In this document: positions 15,856-24,806 of the stretch, in pieces | Layout of the letters: the number at the start of each line of letters is the position of its first letter | Numbering within the stretch: the stretch's first letter is position 1 | NCBI GenBank assembly: GCA_963782885.1 | Contig: CAWALL010000002.1 | Span: forward strand, 558,001-622,000 | DNA length: 64,000 bases | Direction of reading: 5' to 3' | Source of the DNA: DATAOG01 sp963782885 | GTDB taxonomy: Bacteria > Pseudomonadota > Alphaproteobacteria > Geminicoccales > Geminicoccaceae | Notes under the pieces: generated by a model | Seen by the model: only the letters and a program-made list of their open reading frames with translations | What the model was told of the DNA's origin: nothing | Databases searched by the model: none | Made by a program: the position numbers and the translations under genes

Positions 15856-17556
15856 TCAGCCTGATGGCGAGAGCGATGCCGCCGTGCTGCGGACCGGGGA
15901 CGATCTTGCCGCGGTCCTTGCGCCCGGCGGGGCGCGGCAGATGTTGCCCTGCAGATCGGCGGCGAAACTGGGCACGACGTCGGCGCTGCTCGACCACGGG
16001 CTCGGCAGGTCGAGGCCGGCGAGCCGGGGGGTGACCTTGTCCCACACCTGCTCGGCCCAGCTGCGCCGGCGCTGCACGAGGATGTTGGCCATCATGCCGG
16101 CGTCCTCGTGCTGGACGAGGTGGCAGTGGTAGACGAACTCGCCGGCGATGATCGGGTTGGTGAACGGGATGATCAGCTCGGCGAACCCCGGCTCGCCGTT
16201 CTCGGCGTAGGGGATGTCGATGACGTCGCGCAGCCCGAGGCCGAGCGTCTGATCCGCTGTGCCGGAGAATTTTTTGACCAGGAATTCGGTCTGGTGGATG
16301 TGGAACACGTGGAGCTCCTGCGAGAAGTTCCGCACGATCCACCGCTCGACCTGGCCGACGCGGGTCGTCGTGTCGACCCGGTTCTCCTGGTAGGTCTTGT
16401 CGTTGATGAAGAAGGTGTCGCCGTCGGCGCTTTCCGAGAAGTCGATGTAGCGGGTCCGATTGACCTTCAGTCTGGCGACCGTCACGGGGTTGGGCTGGAT
16501 CTGCCTGGGGTGGGCCGGCCCCACGCGCAGGCGCCTGGCAATCGCGCCGCCGCCGCCGACCGGCTTGCCCGAGACGATCAACCTGCCGAGCCTGAGCGGC
16601 GGGTTCGGATCGCCCGCGGGCCCGGTATCGACGTTCCGGTGACGGTAGGCGTAAGTGCCCGCCCGGCCGGCCTGCACTACGACGACCGCCCGCGCGCCCG
16701 GCGGCAAGAACACGTGCTGCACCCGGACCGGCCGCAGCAGCAGGTTGCCGTCGCGTTCGATCACCCAGACCCTGTGCCCTTTCAGCTTCATGTCGAAGAA
16801 CGCATCGGCCCCGAGATTGCCCAGCTCCCAGATCTGGTACTCGCCGGGCCGCGCCCGGATCGGCGGGTCGGCAAAGCCGTTTAACGATTTCGAGCGCGGG
16901 TCACCGTCCTCGAACCCGGGGAAGGTGAAGTCCTTGAACACCATGACGCGCTGGCGCAGGCCGGCGAGCTCCGGGTACTGCTTCTGGATGAAGCCGTCGA
17001 CGATCAGCATCCCCGACAGGCCGGAGCCGATCTGGTCGTCGACGTAGCCATGCACGTGGGCGTGGTACCAGTGCAGGCCTTGCGGGTGGTCCTTGGGCAC
17101 GTGGACGTCGTAGCGCAGGTTCTGGTCGGGCTCGATGCGGATGAAGACGTTGTCGCCGGCCGGGTGCAGCCGCGGCGCGACGTCCATGCCGTGGTAGTGG
17201 ATGTTGGTCGGCTGCGGGCCGTCGATGTTGACCTCGGCGGCGTCGATGTGGTTGACCGCCTTGACCCGGATCGTGTCGCCCTGATGGATGCGCATCGTCG
17301 GCGCGATGTAGTTGCCGTTGATCACGTTGGAGACGACCTTGCAGCCGCGCACCGTGATCTCGGAGGGCGCGATCGTCAGCGTGCCGCGGAGCACGCCGTG
17401 CTCGCTGACGATCTCCGGCGGATTGGGCAGGTCGTAGATCTGCGGCGCGGGGCAGGTGTCGATGACCTCGGCGGCGGCCGGCGTTGCGCCGATGCCGGCG
17501 AGAGCCGCGAGGGCCATGGCGCGTCGCAGGCTGCCGCCCTGTCGGCCTGTGGTCAT
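15856..17556 (-). CDS. Multicopper oxidase
   Basis: 566 residues from ATG 17556; an upstream ATG in frame at 17622 has no better signal. Signal peptide of about 30 residues (ending PAAAE). Copper ligands of all four motifs are present: NIHYHGMDV, HWYHAHVHG, HVFHIHQTEF and HCHLVQHEDAGMM. The last holds the type 1 site (H-C-H, then H and M, the axial methionine). This is a complete laccase-type type 1/2/3 centre. The enzyme should act in the periplasm, oxidising metal ions or phenolics with O2. The last about 65 residues after the copper domain are low-complexity and may not be conserved. Confidence 0.92.
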   Translation of the reverse strand: MTTGRQGGSLRRAMALAALAGIGATPAAAEVIDTCPAPQIYDLPNPPEIVSEHGVLRGTLTIAPSEITVRGCKVVSNVINGNYIAPTMRIHQGDTIRVKAVNHIDAAEVNIDGPQPTNIHYHGMDVAPRLHPAGDNVFIRIEPDQNLRYDVHVPKDHPQGLHWYHAHVHGYVDDQIGSGLSGMLIVDGFIQKQYPELAGLRQRVMVFKDFTFPGFEDGDPRSKSLNGFADPPIRARPGEYQIWELGNLGADAFFDMKLKGHRVWVIERDGNLLLRPVRVQHVFLPPGARAVVVVQAGRAGTYAYRHRNVDTGPAGDPNPPLRLGRLIVSGKPVGGGGAIARRLRVGPAHPRQIQPNPVTVARLKVNRTRYIDFSESADGDTFFINDKTYQENRVDTTTRVGQVERWIVRNFSQELHVFHIHQTEFLVKKFSGTADQTLGLGLRDVIDIPYAENGEPGFAELIIPFTNPIIAGEFVYHCHLVQHEDAGMMANILVQRRRSWAEQVWDKVTPRLAGLDLPSPWSSSADVVPSFAADLQGNICRAPPGARTAARSSPVRSTAASLSPSG

Positions 17557-17631
17557 CTCGACACCCCCTTTGTTTGTTGGTTCGTTACTTCTTAGAGCGT
17601 AGCACAAGCGGCGCCGCGACAACCTACTCCT

Positions 17632-17690
17632 TTAGAGGTGGCTCGCGAGGAACTGGCGCAGGCGGTCGGAGCGCGGATTGCCGAACACCT
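17632..17690. repeat. 59-bp direct repeat, left copy (putative attachment site)
   Basis: Identical base for base to 23935-23993, which is the last 19 codons, including the stop, of the amino-acid ABC ATPase gene. It starts with TTAGAGGTGGCTCGCGAGG and ends GAACACCT. Here it is an orphan 3' end with no gene attached. It marks one boundary of the ietAS cassette. Confidence 0.95.
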
Positions 17691-18219
17691 CCCGTCGGGC
17701 CTCAACATCAGACTTCGATCACGACCGCCTCGACGGGTACCCCGATTTCCTGGGCCACCGGCGTCCAGATGTCGACGCCTTCCGCGTCGGTTTCAATGGC
17801 GATCAGCAGCGAGTACCGTGCGCCCAAGCCGCTTCGGTCCCGTTTCGGCTGATCCTTCCACCATCCAGAAACCGGATAAATTCCGACGACACCCCGCTCC
17901 GCTAGATCGGCCGCCGTACCTTCCCATAGATCGGAATGGATCGAGCCCTTGTTGCGCGCCATCTCGCCGAGGAACCACTCCGTCGCACCGCCCCCAGTGC
18001 CTGGTTTGCCGTCATCCTCATCTAGCGCCCGCTGATTGAGGCGCTTGCGAAACTCGTCGATCGTTTCGATCGGAGACTTGAGGTCAAAGCGTAGGCCATG
18101 GGAGGCGTAGCGATAACGCTTCTGCCATCCCCGTCGGCCGGGATTTGGCTCAATGAAGTACGATAAGGTGACGCGAAGGCGGATGGAGGTTTGCCCCAAT
18201 TCCTCCAATGTAGCCTTTG

Positions 18220-18227
18220 GCCAGGGA
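18220..18227. repeat. IS66 target-site duplication GCCAGGGA, left copy
   Basis: Identical to 20779-20786; 8 bp is the expected length for IS66. Confidence 0.92.
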
Positions 18228-18279
18228 GTAAGCCTCCGGTGACGGCCGCGGTGCGAATGGGTTGACGGGAGTTTCGATG

Positions 18280-19926
18280 TCAGGCGGCGATCGATGAAGG
18301 GGCCGGCCGCCACGCCCAGGGCAGAAGCGCGGGCAGCCGCGACATAGGCAGGTCGGCGATGCGGGCGAGGACATCCGCGAGCCAGGCCTGCGGGTCGACG
18401 TCGTTGAGCTTGGCGGTGGTGATCAGCGTGTACATGAAGGCGGTCCTGTCGCCCCCGCGCTCGGAGCCGCAGAACAGCCATGACTTGCGCCCGAGAGCCA
18501 CACCGCGCAGGCTGCGCTCGGCGGCGTTGTTGCTGAGGCAGATCCGGCCGTCCTCGAGGAAGCGGGCGAAGCGGTCCCAGCGCTTGAGCATGTAGTCCAT
18601 CGCCTGGGCGACGCTCGCGTGACGGGAGAGACGCTCGCGCTCGCTGCGCATCCAGGTCTCGAGATCGGCGACCAGTGGTGCCACCTCTGCGCGGCGCACG
18701 GCGAGACGGGTGGCGCGGTCGGCGCCGTTGATCGTACGCTCGAGATCGAAGATCTCATCGATCCGCCTCACCGCCTCGAGCGCCAGCGGGGAGATCGGCT
18801 TGGCGTCCTTACCGCGCCGCGCGTTGGCGGCGATGTCGGCAAGCTCGAAGAACTTGCGCCGGCCATGGGCCCAACATAGCGCCTCGGTCACCGCGCGCGG
18901 CGGGCGATCGGCCTCGTACAGGGCCCCGAAGCCCGCATAGGCATCGGCCTGCAGCACGCCGGCCCATCCTTCCAGGTGCCGCTTCGGATGCTCGCCACGG
19001 CGATTGCGCGAGAACTGGAACAGCGCGGCCGGCGGCGCGCTACCGCCGAACGGACGGTCGTCGCGGACGTAGACCCAAAGCCGGCCCTTGTCGGTCTTGC
19101 CCTTGGCCAGCACCGGCACCGGCGTGTCGTCGCCATGAAGACGCTCGGCCGCCAGGACATGGGCCTCGATCAACGCGTGCAAGGGCGCGAGCGCGACGGC
19201 GCACGCGCCCACCTGGTCGGCGAGCGTCGACAGGCTGAGCTCGACGCCCTCGCGGGCATAGCGCTCCGCCTGCCGGTTGAGCGGCTGATGCTGGCCGAAC
19301 TTCTCGAACAGGATCATCGCCAGCAGGCTCGGGCCCGCCCAACCCCGCGACGTCGGGTGGAAGGGAGCCGGCGGTTGGGTGATCCGCTCGCAGTCCCGGC
19401 AGGTGAACTTCTCGCGCACGGTCTGGACCACCTTCCACTGGCGCGGGACGACTTCCAGCGTCTCGGTGACGTCCTCGCCGAGCTTCGCGATCCGCCCGGA
19501 GCCGCAGCAGCCGCAGGTGGCGGGCGCTTCGATCACCACGCGCTCGCGCGGCAGATGCTCAGGAAACGGCTTACGAACCCGGCGCCGGCGCGTGAATGTG
19601 CGCACGGGCGTCGAAGCCCGCGCCGCGGCCTGCTCGGCCCTGAGCTCGTCTTCGGTGGCGGTCGCCTCGAGCTCCTCGAGCTGCAGCTCGAGCTGGTCGA
19701 GGAGCCGAGCCTTGCGCTCCGACTTCTGACCATGGAGCTCGCGCCGCAGCTTCAGGATCTCGAGCTTGAGGGCTGCGATCACGGCTTCGCTGCTGGCCAG
19801 CACCGCCTGCGCTCGGGTCGCCTCCGCAACCGCGCGCGTAGCCTCGGTCTCGGCCGCCTGGGCCCGCGCCTCGGCGGCGGCGAGCGCCGCGCGCAAGGCA
19901 TCGAGATCTTCTCGATCCGCCGCCAT
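18280..19926 (-). CDS. tnpC: IS66 transposase TnpC
   Basis: 548 residues from ATG 19926. An N-terminal coiled coil (EDLDALRAALAAAEARAQAAE onward) is followed by a zinc-binding part with CGCCGSG and CRDCERI. The DDE domain includes HGDDTPVPVL, VLQADAYAGF, WAHGRRKFFEL and the C-terminal LSNNAAERSLRGVALGRKSWLF block. Length and motifs fit IS66 TnpC, the transposase proper. No lesions seen. Confidence 0.95.
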   Translation of the reverse strand: MAADREDLDALRAALAAAEARAQAAETEATRAVAEATRAQAVLASSEAVIAALKLEILKLRRELHGQKSERKARLLDQLELQLEELEATATEDELRAEQAAARASTPVRTFTRRRRVRKPFPEHLPRERVVIEAPATCGCCGSGRIAKLGEDVTETLEVVPRQWKVVQTVREKFTCRDCERITQPPAPFHPTSRGWAGPSLLAMILFEKFGQHQPLNRQAERYAREGVELSLSTLADQVGACAVALAPLHALIEAHVLAAERLHGDDTPVPVLAKGKTDKGRLWVYVRDDRPFGGSAPPAALFQFSRNRRGEHPKRHLEGWAGVLQADAYAGFGALYEADRPPRAVTEALCWAHGRRKFFELADIAANARRGKDAKPISPLALEAVRRIDEIFDLERTINGADRATRLAVRRAEVAPLVADLETWMRSERERLSRHASVAQAMDYMLKRWDRFARFLEDGRICLSNNAAERSLRGVALGRKSWLFCGSERGGDRTAFMYTLITTAKLNDVDPQAWLADVLARIADLPMSRLPALLPWAWRPAPSSIAA

Positions 19927-19992
19927 GACTTCGATTGTACACGATGAGCCAAAGATGTCGAAGTCAAAGTGAAGGTATCGGCGCCTTTCCTG

Positions 19993-20340
19993 TCATCCTG
20001 CCTTCAACGGACGCCAGGTCCTCTGCGGATTCCTCCAATCAATCCCTTCGAGCAGATAGCCGAGCTGTGCCGGTGTGATCGCGACGACACCATTGGTCGG
20101 CGACGGCCAGAGGAAGCGACCCCGCTCCAGGCGCTTGGCGTAGAGCGAGAAGCCGAGCCCGTCGTGCCAGAGAATCTTGATCAAGTCACCTCGGCGGCCA
20201 CGAAAGGCAAAGACATCGCCCGCGTGCGGGTCGCGACCAAGGTTCTGCTGCACCTGCAACGCCAGGCTGTTCATGCCGCGGCGCATGTCGGTCACGCCCG
20301 CCGCCAACCACACCCGCACCCCCGCCGGCACCGGGATCAT
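19993..20340 (-). CDS. tnpB: IS66 accessory protein TnpB
   Basis: 115 residues from ATG 20340, overlapping the end of tnpA as ATGA. Signature MIPVPAGVRVWLAAGVTDMR, then RGMNSLALQVQ, GDVFAFRGRRGDLIKILWHD and RGRFLWP. IS66-type TnpB (often named Orf2) is required with TnpA for transposition. It is not the IS605/IS200 TnpB nuclease. Confidence 0.95.
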   Translation of the reverse strand: MIPVPAGVRVWLAAGVTDMRRGMNSLALQVQQNLGRDPHAGDVFAFRGRRGDLIKILWHDGLGFSLYAKRLERGRFLWPSPTNGVVAITPAQLGYLLEGIDWRNPQRTWRPLKAG

Positions 20341-20735
20341 GCGCGCGCCACCACCGCCAGCACCCGAACCAGCGCCGCCTCGTCGACGTCCGCGCCCGCC
20401 AACACGCGATATCCATTCGGCGTGACGATCTCGATCCGGCTTGGCACCGGCGCTGGAGCGGGGCGCTCGTCGACCACCACTGCCGGCACGAAGCCGCCCG
20501 GCGCCGCATCGACCAGCGCGCCGGCACGGTAGACCTTGCGCCACGCGAACAGCAACGAGGGCGAGATCCCGTGGCGCCGCGCCGTCGCCGAGGCCTGGCG
20601 CCAGCCGGCAAAGCTCTCCTCGACGATCCGCAGCTTCGCCTCGGCCGACCACCGCCGGCGCCGCCCGAGCTCCACCACCTCGAGCCGCTGAACCTGCGCA
20701 CTGTCCTTACGCCTATCCATAAGGACAGTCCGCAC
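20337..20735 (-). CDS. tnpA: IS66 accessory protein TnpA
   Basis: 132 residues. An N-terminal helix-turn-helix of the transposase-8 type reads RRRWSAEAKLRIVEESF and ATARRHGISPSLLFAWRK. The C-terminal portion carries the PSRIEIVTPNGYRVLAGADVD stretch seen in IS66 TnpA. The stop overlaps the tnpB start, so the two are translationally coupled. Probable DNA-binding subunit. Confidence 0.92.
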   Translation of the reverse strand: MRTVLMDRRKDSAQVQRLEVVELGRRRRWSAEAKLRIVEESFAGWRQASATARRHGISPSLLFAWRKVYRAGALVDAAPGGFVPAVVVDERPAPAPVPSRIEIVTPNGYRVLAGADVDEAALVRVLAVVARA

Positions 20736-20778
20736 CCCACCGCCTGCTACCGCAAGGCGGCCCTCACCGCAGGGTTAC

Positions 20779-20786
20779 GCCAGGGA
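20779..20786. repeat. IS66 target-site duplication GCCAGGGA, right copy
   Basis: Second copy of the 8-bp duplication around IS66. Confidence 0.92.
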
Positions 20787-21049
20787 AGCTCATGAAGGTG
20801 CATCTCCTGCATTTTGCCCTCGGAGAATGGCCGGATCGTTGCCTGTGCGATAAGGGTCAGGCTGTCGTTCGCACTCCGAAGTGCACGCACAAGGTGTGGC
20901 ACGCCGAACCCATACCGACGTACCAGCTGAGCTCTCGCGCGCTTTCCGCCAGCGCCACGCAGGTGAGATTGCATGGCTCTCGTCCATTCCGCGGAGTGAA
21001 CGATCAGCGCCCGCACCGTCTCCGGCCAGAACTTAGGGTAGTCGGCTCT

Positions 21050-21063
21050 GATGATTGATGATT
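21050..21063. repeat. 7-bp tandem duplication that frameshifts ietS
   Basis: GATGATT occurs twice in tandem (21050-21056 and 21057-21063). On the coding strand one copy gives ...AAIIRADYPKFWPETVRALIVHSAEW, shown here by its ends AAIIRADY and LIVHSAEW. Two copies shift the frame and cause a stop four codons later (HQSRLP-stop). This is a clean example of a slippage-type mutation. Confidence 0.9.
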
Positions 21064-22864
21064 GCGGCGATACGCGCGACTTGTGCAGTCGCCGCACTGG
21101 TCGCCCACGTGAGCACGAAGGCCCTCTGCGCCGGGTTGTAGTGCGTCGACAACAGACAGAGATCGGGGACGGCGTGGTCGAACATCCTGCCGTCGGTGGC
21201 GACGTTACCGCCCTCACAAACGACATCCGGTTTGATCGGCCATGTGTCCTGAAAGATGACAGATGTCGTACTCCACGGCGAAAGATCGCCGGGCGGCGCC
21301 AATGCAGACCACCCATTCCAAGCGGGGTCTCCGATCGCCGCCTTCTCGGTGAAGGCACCTACCGTCAGCGCATTCCAGGCATGCGCCGGGTCATGTACGG
21401 CCTCCAAATCACTGCGCCCAAGGTGATCGTCCTGAAAATGGTTGGGGTCAACATTTCCAGCGCTCAGAATGAACAGCCGAGGTGCGCTCTCATCAGCCTC
21501 GTCCAAATAAACCAGCCCGTGGGTGGCCGGATCGAAGGTGCGTCCGACAGCCAGCGCATCAACAGCTGCCGACCATGATGTTGGCTGGCCGCGGTCGCGC
21601 TCGTCGGTCGCCGTCACCGCCATACAGAAGACTCGTCGGCGCTGGGGCGCATTGACCTCGGGGCGTGTGACGGCCTGCGCCGTAATTGCTCCGTATAGCT
21701 CGGGTGGGTTCACCCCTGTGGGAGGAAGGATCTTCACCAACTCCAGCCGGTGCCGCATCCGTACCGGCGCCCTGGCCGCCAGAACAGGTGTAAGGTCACC
21801 GTACGCAGCGAGGCCGGCCATCTCGGTCCCGTGCCCCATATTGCCTGCGCCGCCGCCGTTGTCATGTCCACCCCAAGTCGGATCCACGGCCATTGCATCG
21901 GCGGGCGCGATAAGATCCTCAAGCAGCGGATGTGCGCGAGTGACGCCAGTATCGAGGACGCAGACCGCGGGCGCATCCTCATCGGGTGCGTTTGCCCGCT
22001 GTTTGAGATCGTCCAGCCACTCGGCCTGTTCTTCGGGTGATGCGTCCGCAAAGAATGCGCTGCTCTCCTTAGCTTTGCGAACTTCCGCAAGGTCATTGAG
22101 CACATCCAGCGACGCCGACAGTTGGACGGCTGTCCCCCTCACCAGGACCACAATCCGATCATCGAAACCCAGCCGGCGCTCGCCGACGTGCAGACCAGCC
22201 TGTCCTGCGAATTCCAGGAGCCGTTGCAGCTCGTTTCCGTCGTGCCGGCGCAGCCAGACTTCCCACCAGGTCGCCTCTTCATCCTCGGGATAGGCTTCGA
22301 TCGCGTCAGTCCCCAGTGCCCGCAGCGTCGCTTTGCGCAGGGCCGCAATGCGATCAACCATGTCCTTGTGACGCGGCTCGCCTTTTTCCGTCCTCTCTTC
22401 CGCATACTCCTGAAAGCGCTCGAAAAAGTGCTTCAGGGCGCCATCCGGCACGAAGACCGTGGCGAGTTGGAGCGTGGGTTCTTCGGGGGGCGAGTTGAAT
22501 GATGGGCTCTTCGGGGGCGGTTGGCATGCGGCGAACCGCGACGAGTTCAATCTTTCGACGCCGGTTCTCAAGGGATTCAAGTTTGAGGTTTATGCCCGGA
22601 GGGCTCTCGAACTCAATGTAGAGGCCCGGCTGTGCCCCGTGCACCGAGATGCCGTTGGCCTCGCGGTTTGCCTCGGCTTCGCGCTGCGCCGCCGTCAACG
22701 CATCGCGAAGGGCAACGGCGTGACGCTGCCGATCCGCCGGGCCGGGGTAGACGGGCAGCTCTATCTTCCTGGGGTGTGGGGTATATGCTTCTGCCGAGGG
22801 CACAGTTCGGACCAGGAGATGCTTGCGGTTCCGCGGGGCCGGCATCGGTTAGCACCCTCGAAAG

Positions 22865-23851
22865 CTATTGATGAGCGGCGCGTCGCTCGATCAGAGCTTC
22901 CACGAGATCGGCCGTATCTATCTGTGTTCGATGTTGCAGGATGGCATTCTTGGCGGCGTGCTCGCATGCTCGTGTCAGGTCCGAATGGCTCAGCTCTCTC
23001 GCGGCATCGAGAACCGTACGCCACTCAACCATAGATGTATCAAGAAGCGCAAGCCGGGAACGCATAATTTGCTCGGCGATGTTCTCCGAGGGCAGCCGAT
23101 ACTCGATGACAGAGTTGAATCTACGAAACAATGCGCGATCCAGAATCTGCGGATGGTTGGTTGCAGCGACAATAATGCTATCCGAGTCGTCCTGCTCCAG
23201 GAATTGGAGAAATGAGTTCAGAACGCGTCGAATCTCCCCCACCTCGTTCCTCGTCGCCCGTTCGCCGCCTAAAGCGTCGAACTCGTCAAACAAATAAACT
23301 GCGCGAGTTTGTTGTATAGCCTCAAATATCAGCCGCAGTTTTGCCGCCGTTTCACCCAAATACTTAGTGATTAGCCCGTCGAGTTGGATCGTGAACAGAG
23401 GAACGCTCAATTCGCCAGCCAGCACCGCAGCAGTCATTGTCTTGCCCGTGCCTGGCGGCCCGACGAGGAGGAGCTTGCGAAGCGGCGCCATGCCATGCGC
23501 GAAAATCGTTTCACGCTGCCGCTGCTCCAGGAGGATGCGGTCGATTCGGGAGCGTATAGATTCGTCCAGAGCCATATCCGAAAGGCGATTTTTCGGAAAG
23601 GCTGCGGAAAGAAGTCCTGCCAGCTCTCCGCGCGGCTGAATGATCGGGACGGGTCTCGTTCTCTGACCGGAAACTACGGCTTTCGCGCGAACCTTCGCCT
23701 GATCAACGAGGTCGCGAAGGTCCTGAGCAAACTTTATGCGCCCTTGCCGCGCAGCTTGAGCGGCGACCTGCATGGCAATCGCGTAAAACCGCTCGTCGTC
23801 ACCCTCCGCGTGACTTCGGATCAGAGCTTTTACATGGTCCGCGGTCGCCAT
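22865..23851 (-). CDS. ietA: IetA: AAA ATPase of the IetAS module
   Basis: 328 residues from ATG 23851, giving the usual IetA start MATADHVKALIRSHAEGDD; an upstream ATG at 23935 lies in the repeat and is not needed. Walker A is GPPGTGKT and Walker B is YLFDEFDAL. Sensor-1 reads VAATNHPQILD and the arginine-finger region RALFRRFNSVIEYRLP. A C-terminal lid follows. It is a single-domain AAA protein of the FtsH/spastin-like type. In pTiC58 IetA antagonises the IetS protease, and the pair acts in plasmid stability and phage defence. It is intact here although its partner is broken, which is what selection against free toxin would leave. Confidence 0.92.
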   Translation of the reverse strand: MATADHVKALIRSHAEGDDERFYAIAMQVAAQAARQGRIKFAQDLRDLVDQAKVRAKAVVSGQRTRPVPIIQPRGELAGLLSAAFPKNRLSDMALDESIRSRIDRILLEQRQRETIFAHGMAPLRKLLLVGPPGTGKTMTAAVLAGELSVPLFTIQLDGLITKYLGETAAKLRLIFEAIQQTRAVYLFDEFDALGGERATRNEVGEIRRVLNSFLQFLEQDDSDSIIVAATNHPQILDRALFRRFNSVIEYRLPSENIAEQIMRSRLALLDTSMVEWRTVLDAARELSHSDLTRACEHAAKNAILQHRTQIDTADLVEALIERRAAHQ

Positions 23852-23934
23852 TCTGGAATTCCCCTCGAGGCCGTGGCCAATTTTTCCTTCAATGCCAACA
23901 CACAACTTCCTCATCAAGCTCCTTTTGAGCGCCA

Positions 23935-23993
23935 TTAGAGGTGGCTCGCGAGGAACTGGCGCAGGCGGTCGGAGCGCGGATTGCCGAACACCT
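23935..23993. repeat. 59-bp direct repeat, right copy, within the ABC ATPase gene
   Basis: Perfect match to 17632-17690. It begins exactly at the stop codon (TTA on the plus strand) and covers the last 19 codons of the ATPase gene, so integration leaves that protein unchanged. Confidence 0.95.
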
Positions 23994-24708
23994 GCTTGGG
24001 CGGGCCCTGCTCCTCGATCCGGCCCTGGTGGAGGAAGACCGTCGAGGTCGAGACCTCGCGCGCGAAGCCGATCTCGTGGGTCACGATCAGCATCGTGCGG
24101 CCCTCCTCGGCGAGGTCGCGCATCACCTTCAGGACCTCGCCGACCAGCTCCGGGTCGAGCGCCGAGGTCGGCTCGTCGAACAGCATCAACTGCGGCTCCA
24201 TCGCGAGCGCGCGCGCGATCGCGGCGCGCTGCTGCTGGCCGCCCGACAGGTGCGAGGGGTAATGGTTGCGCTTGTCGGCGATCCCGACCTTGGCGAGCAG
24301 CGCCTCGGCGCGACCGATCGCTTCGGCCTTGGGCTGCTTGAGGACGTGCACCGGCGCCTCGATCACGTTCTCGAGCACGGTCATGTGCGACCAGAGATTG
24401 AAGCTCTGGAACACCATGCCGAGCCGGGTGCGGATCCGGTCGACCTGCTTGTGGTCGGCGGGCTTCGCGCCATGGCGGGTCTTGGCCATGCGGATCAGCT
24501 CGCCGGCGACGTGGACCTCGCCGGCATCCGGCGTCTCGAGCAGGTTGATGCAGCGCAGCAGCGTGCTCTTGCCGGAGCCCGAGGAGCCGATCATCGCGAT
24601 CACGTCGCCGTTCTCGGCGCTGAGCGAGACGCCCTTCAGCACCTCCAGCCGACCGAAGCTCTTGTGCAGCTCGCTGACCACCAGGGCCGGCACCGCCGCG
24701 TTCGTCAT
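23935..24708 (-). CDS. Amino-acid ABC transporter ATP-binding protein (HisP/GlnQ type)
   Basis: 257 residues from ATG 24708; other in-frame ATGs lie at 24714 and 24732. Walker A is GSSGSGKST, the Q-loop is VFQSFNLWSHMTVLENV, the signature is LSGGQQQR, Walker B is LMLFDEPTSALDPELV and the switch His is in IVTHE. SFNLWSHMTVLENV marks polar-amino-acid importers. The end VFGNPRSDRLRQFLASHL is encoded in the 59-bp repeat. Permease genes are not adjacent. The ietA gene begins 83 bases beyond its stop on the same strand, so ietAS could be read from this promoter. Confidence 0.93.
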   Translation of the reverse strand: MTNAAVPALVVSELHKSFGRLEVLKGVSLSAENGDVIAMIGSSGSGKSTLLRCINLLETPDAGEVHVAGELIRMAKTRHGAKPADHKQVDRIRTRLGMVFQSFNLWSHMTVLENVIEAPVHVLKQPKAEAIGRAEALLAKVGIADKRNHYPSHLSGGQQQRAAIARALAMEPQLMLFDEPTSALDPELVGEVLKVMRDLAEEGRTMLIVTHEIGFAREVSTSTVFLHQGRIEEQGPPKQVFGNPRSDRLRQFLASHL

Positions 24709-24806
24709 GTCCATGTCGCTGGCCCGGGCCACCTTCGTTCGAACAGGCTACCGGCGGACGTGGCGATGAGCAAGGACGCCGCGCGACAGGACGCCGCGCG
24801 CCGGGC

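Larger units (their letters stand above)
18228..20778 (-). mobile_element. IS66-family insertion sequence, 2551 bp, complete
   Basis: The ends are terminal inverted repeats beginning GTAAGCCTCCGGTGACGG (plus strand at 18228) and GTAACCCTGCGGTGAGGG (minus strand at 20778), differing at a few positions. They are flanked by the perfect 8-bp duplication GCCAGGGA. The three standard genes tnpA, tnpB and tnpC are intact and read on the minus strand. It sits inside ietS, and excision with one target copy restores the ietS frame. Confidence 0.95.
17708..22845 (-). pseudogene. ietS: ietS: S8 (subtilisin-like) serine protease, broken by IS66 and two frameshifts
   Basis: Starts at ATG 22845 (MPAPRNRKHLLVRTVPSAE). 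Lesion 1 is a six-G run at 22485-22490 (C6 in the coding strand), one base too many, inside a near-repeat PEEPIIQLA/PEEPTLQLA. Lesion 2 is the 7-bp tandem duplication at 21050-21063. Lesion 3 is IS66 at 18228-20778. Undoing all three gives one open frame of 856 residues, reading HLHELPWPKATLEEL across the IS site. The triad is visible: Asp in VCVLDTGV, His in MGHGTEMAGL, Ser in WATSAATAQ. The C-terminal RLRVTLSYFIEPNPG and SIHSDLWEGTAADLA are typical of IetS. In pTiC58 IetS is the toxic partner of IetA; the pair also protects against phage. Confidence 0.88.
17691..23934. mobile_element. ietAS cassette integrated at the 3' end of an ABC ATPase gene
   Basis: 6244 bases between the two perfect 59-bp repeats. 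Without the later IS66 insertion and its target copy it would be 3685 bases. Only two genes are carried, ietA (upstream) and ietS, reading away from the ABC ATPase gene on the same strand; the ietS stop lies 17 bases from the left repeat. The element replaces and restores the host gene's 3' end, as site-specific integrants do. There is no integrase, excisionase or transposase other than the secondary IS66. That this is a mobile cassette is an inference from the repeats. Confidence 0.75.

Noticed and set aside
15722..16342. Alternative C-terminus for the multicopper oxidase in another frame
   Set aside because: The copper motifs all lie in the annotated frame. The other frame reads slightly more protein-like after the last motif, but without a homologue to compare I cannot claim a frameshift.
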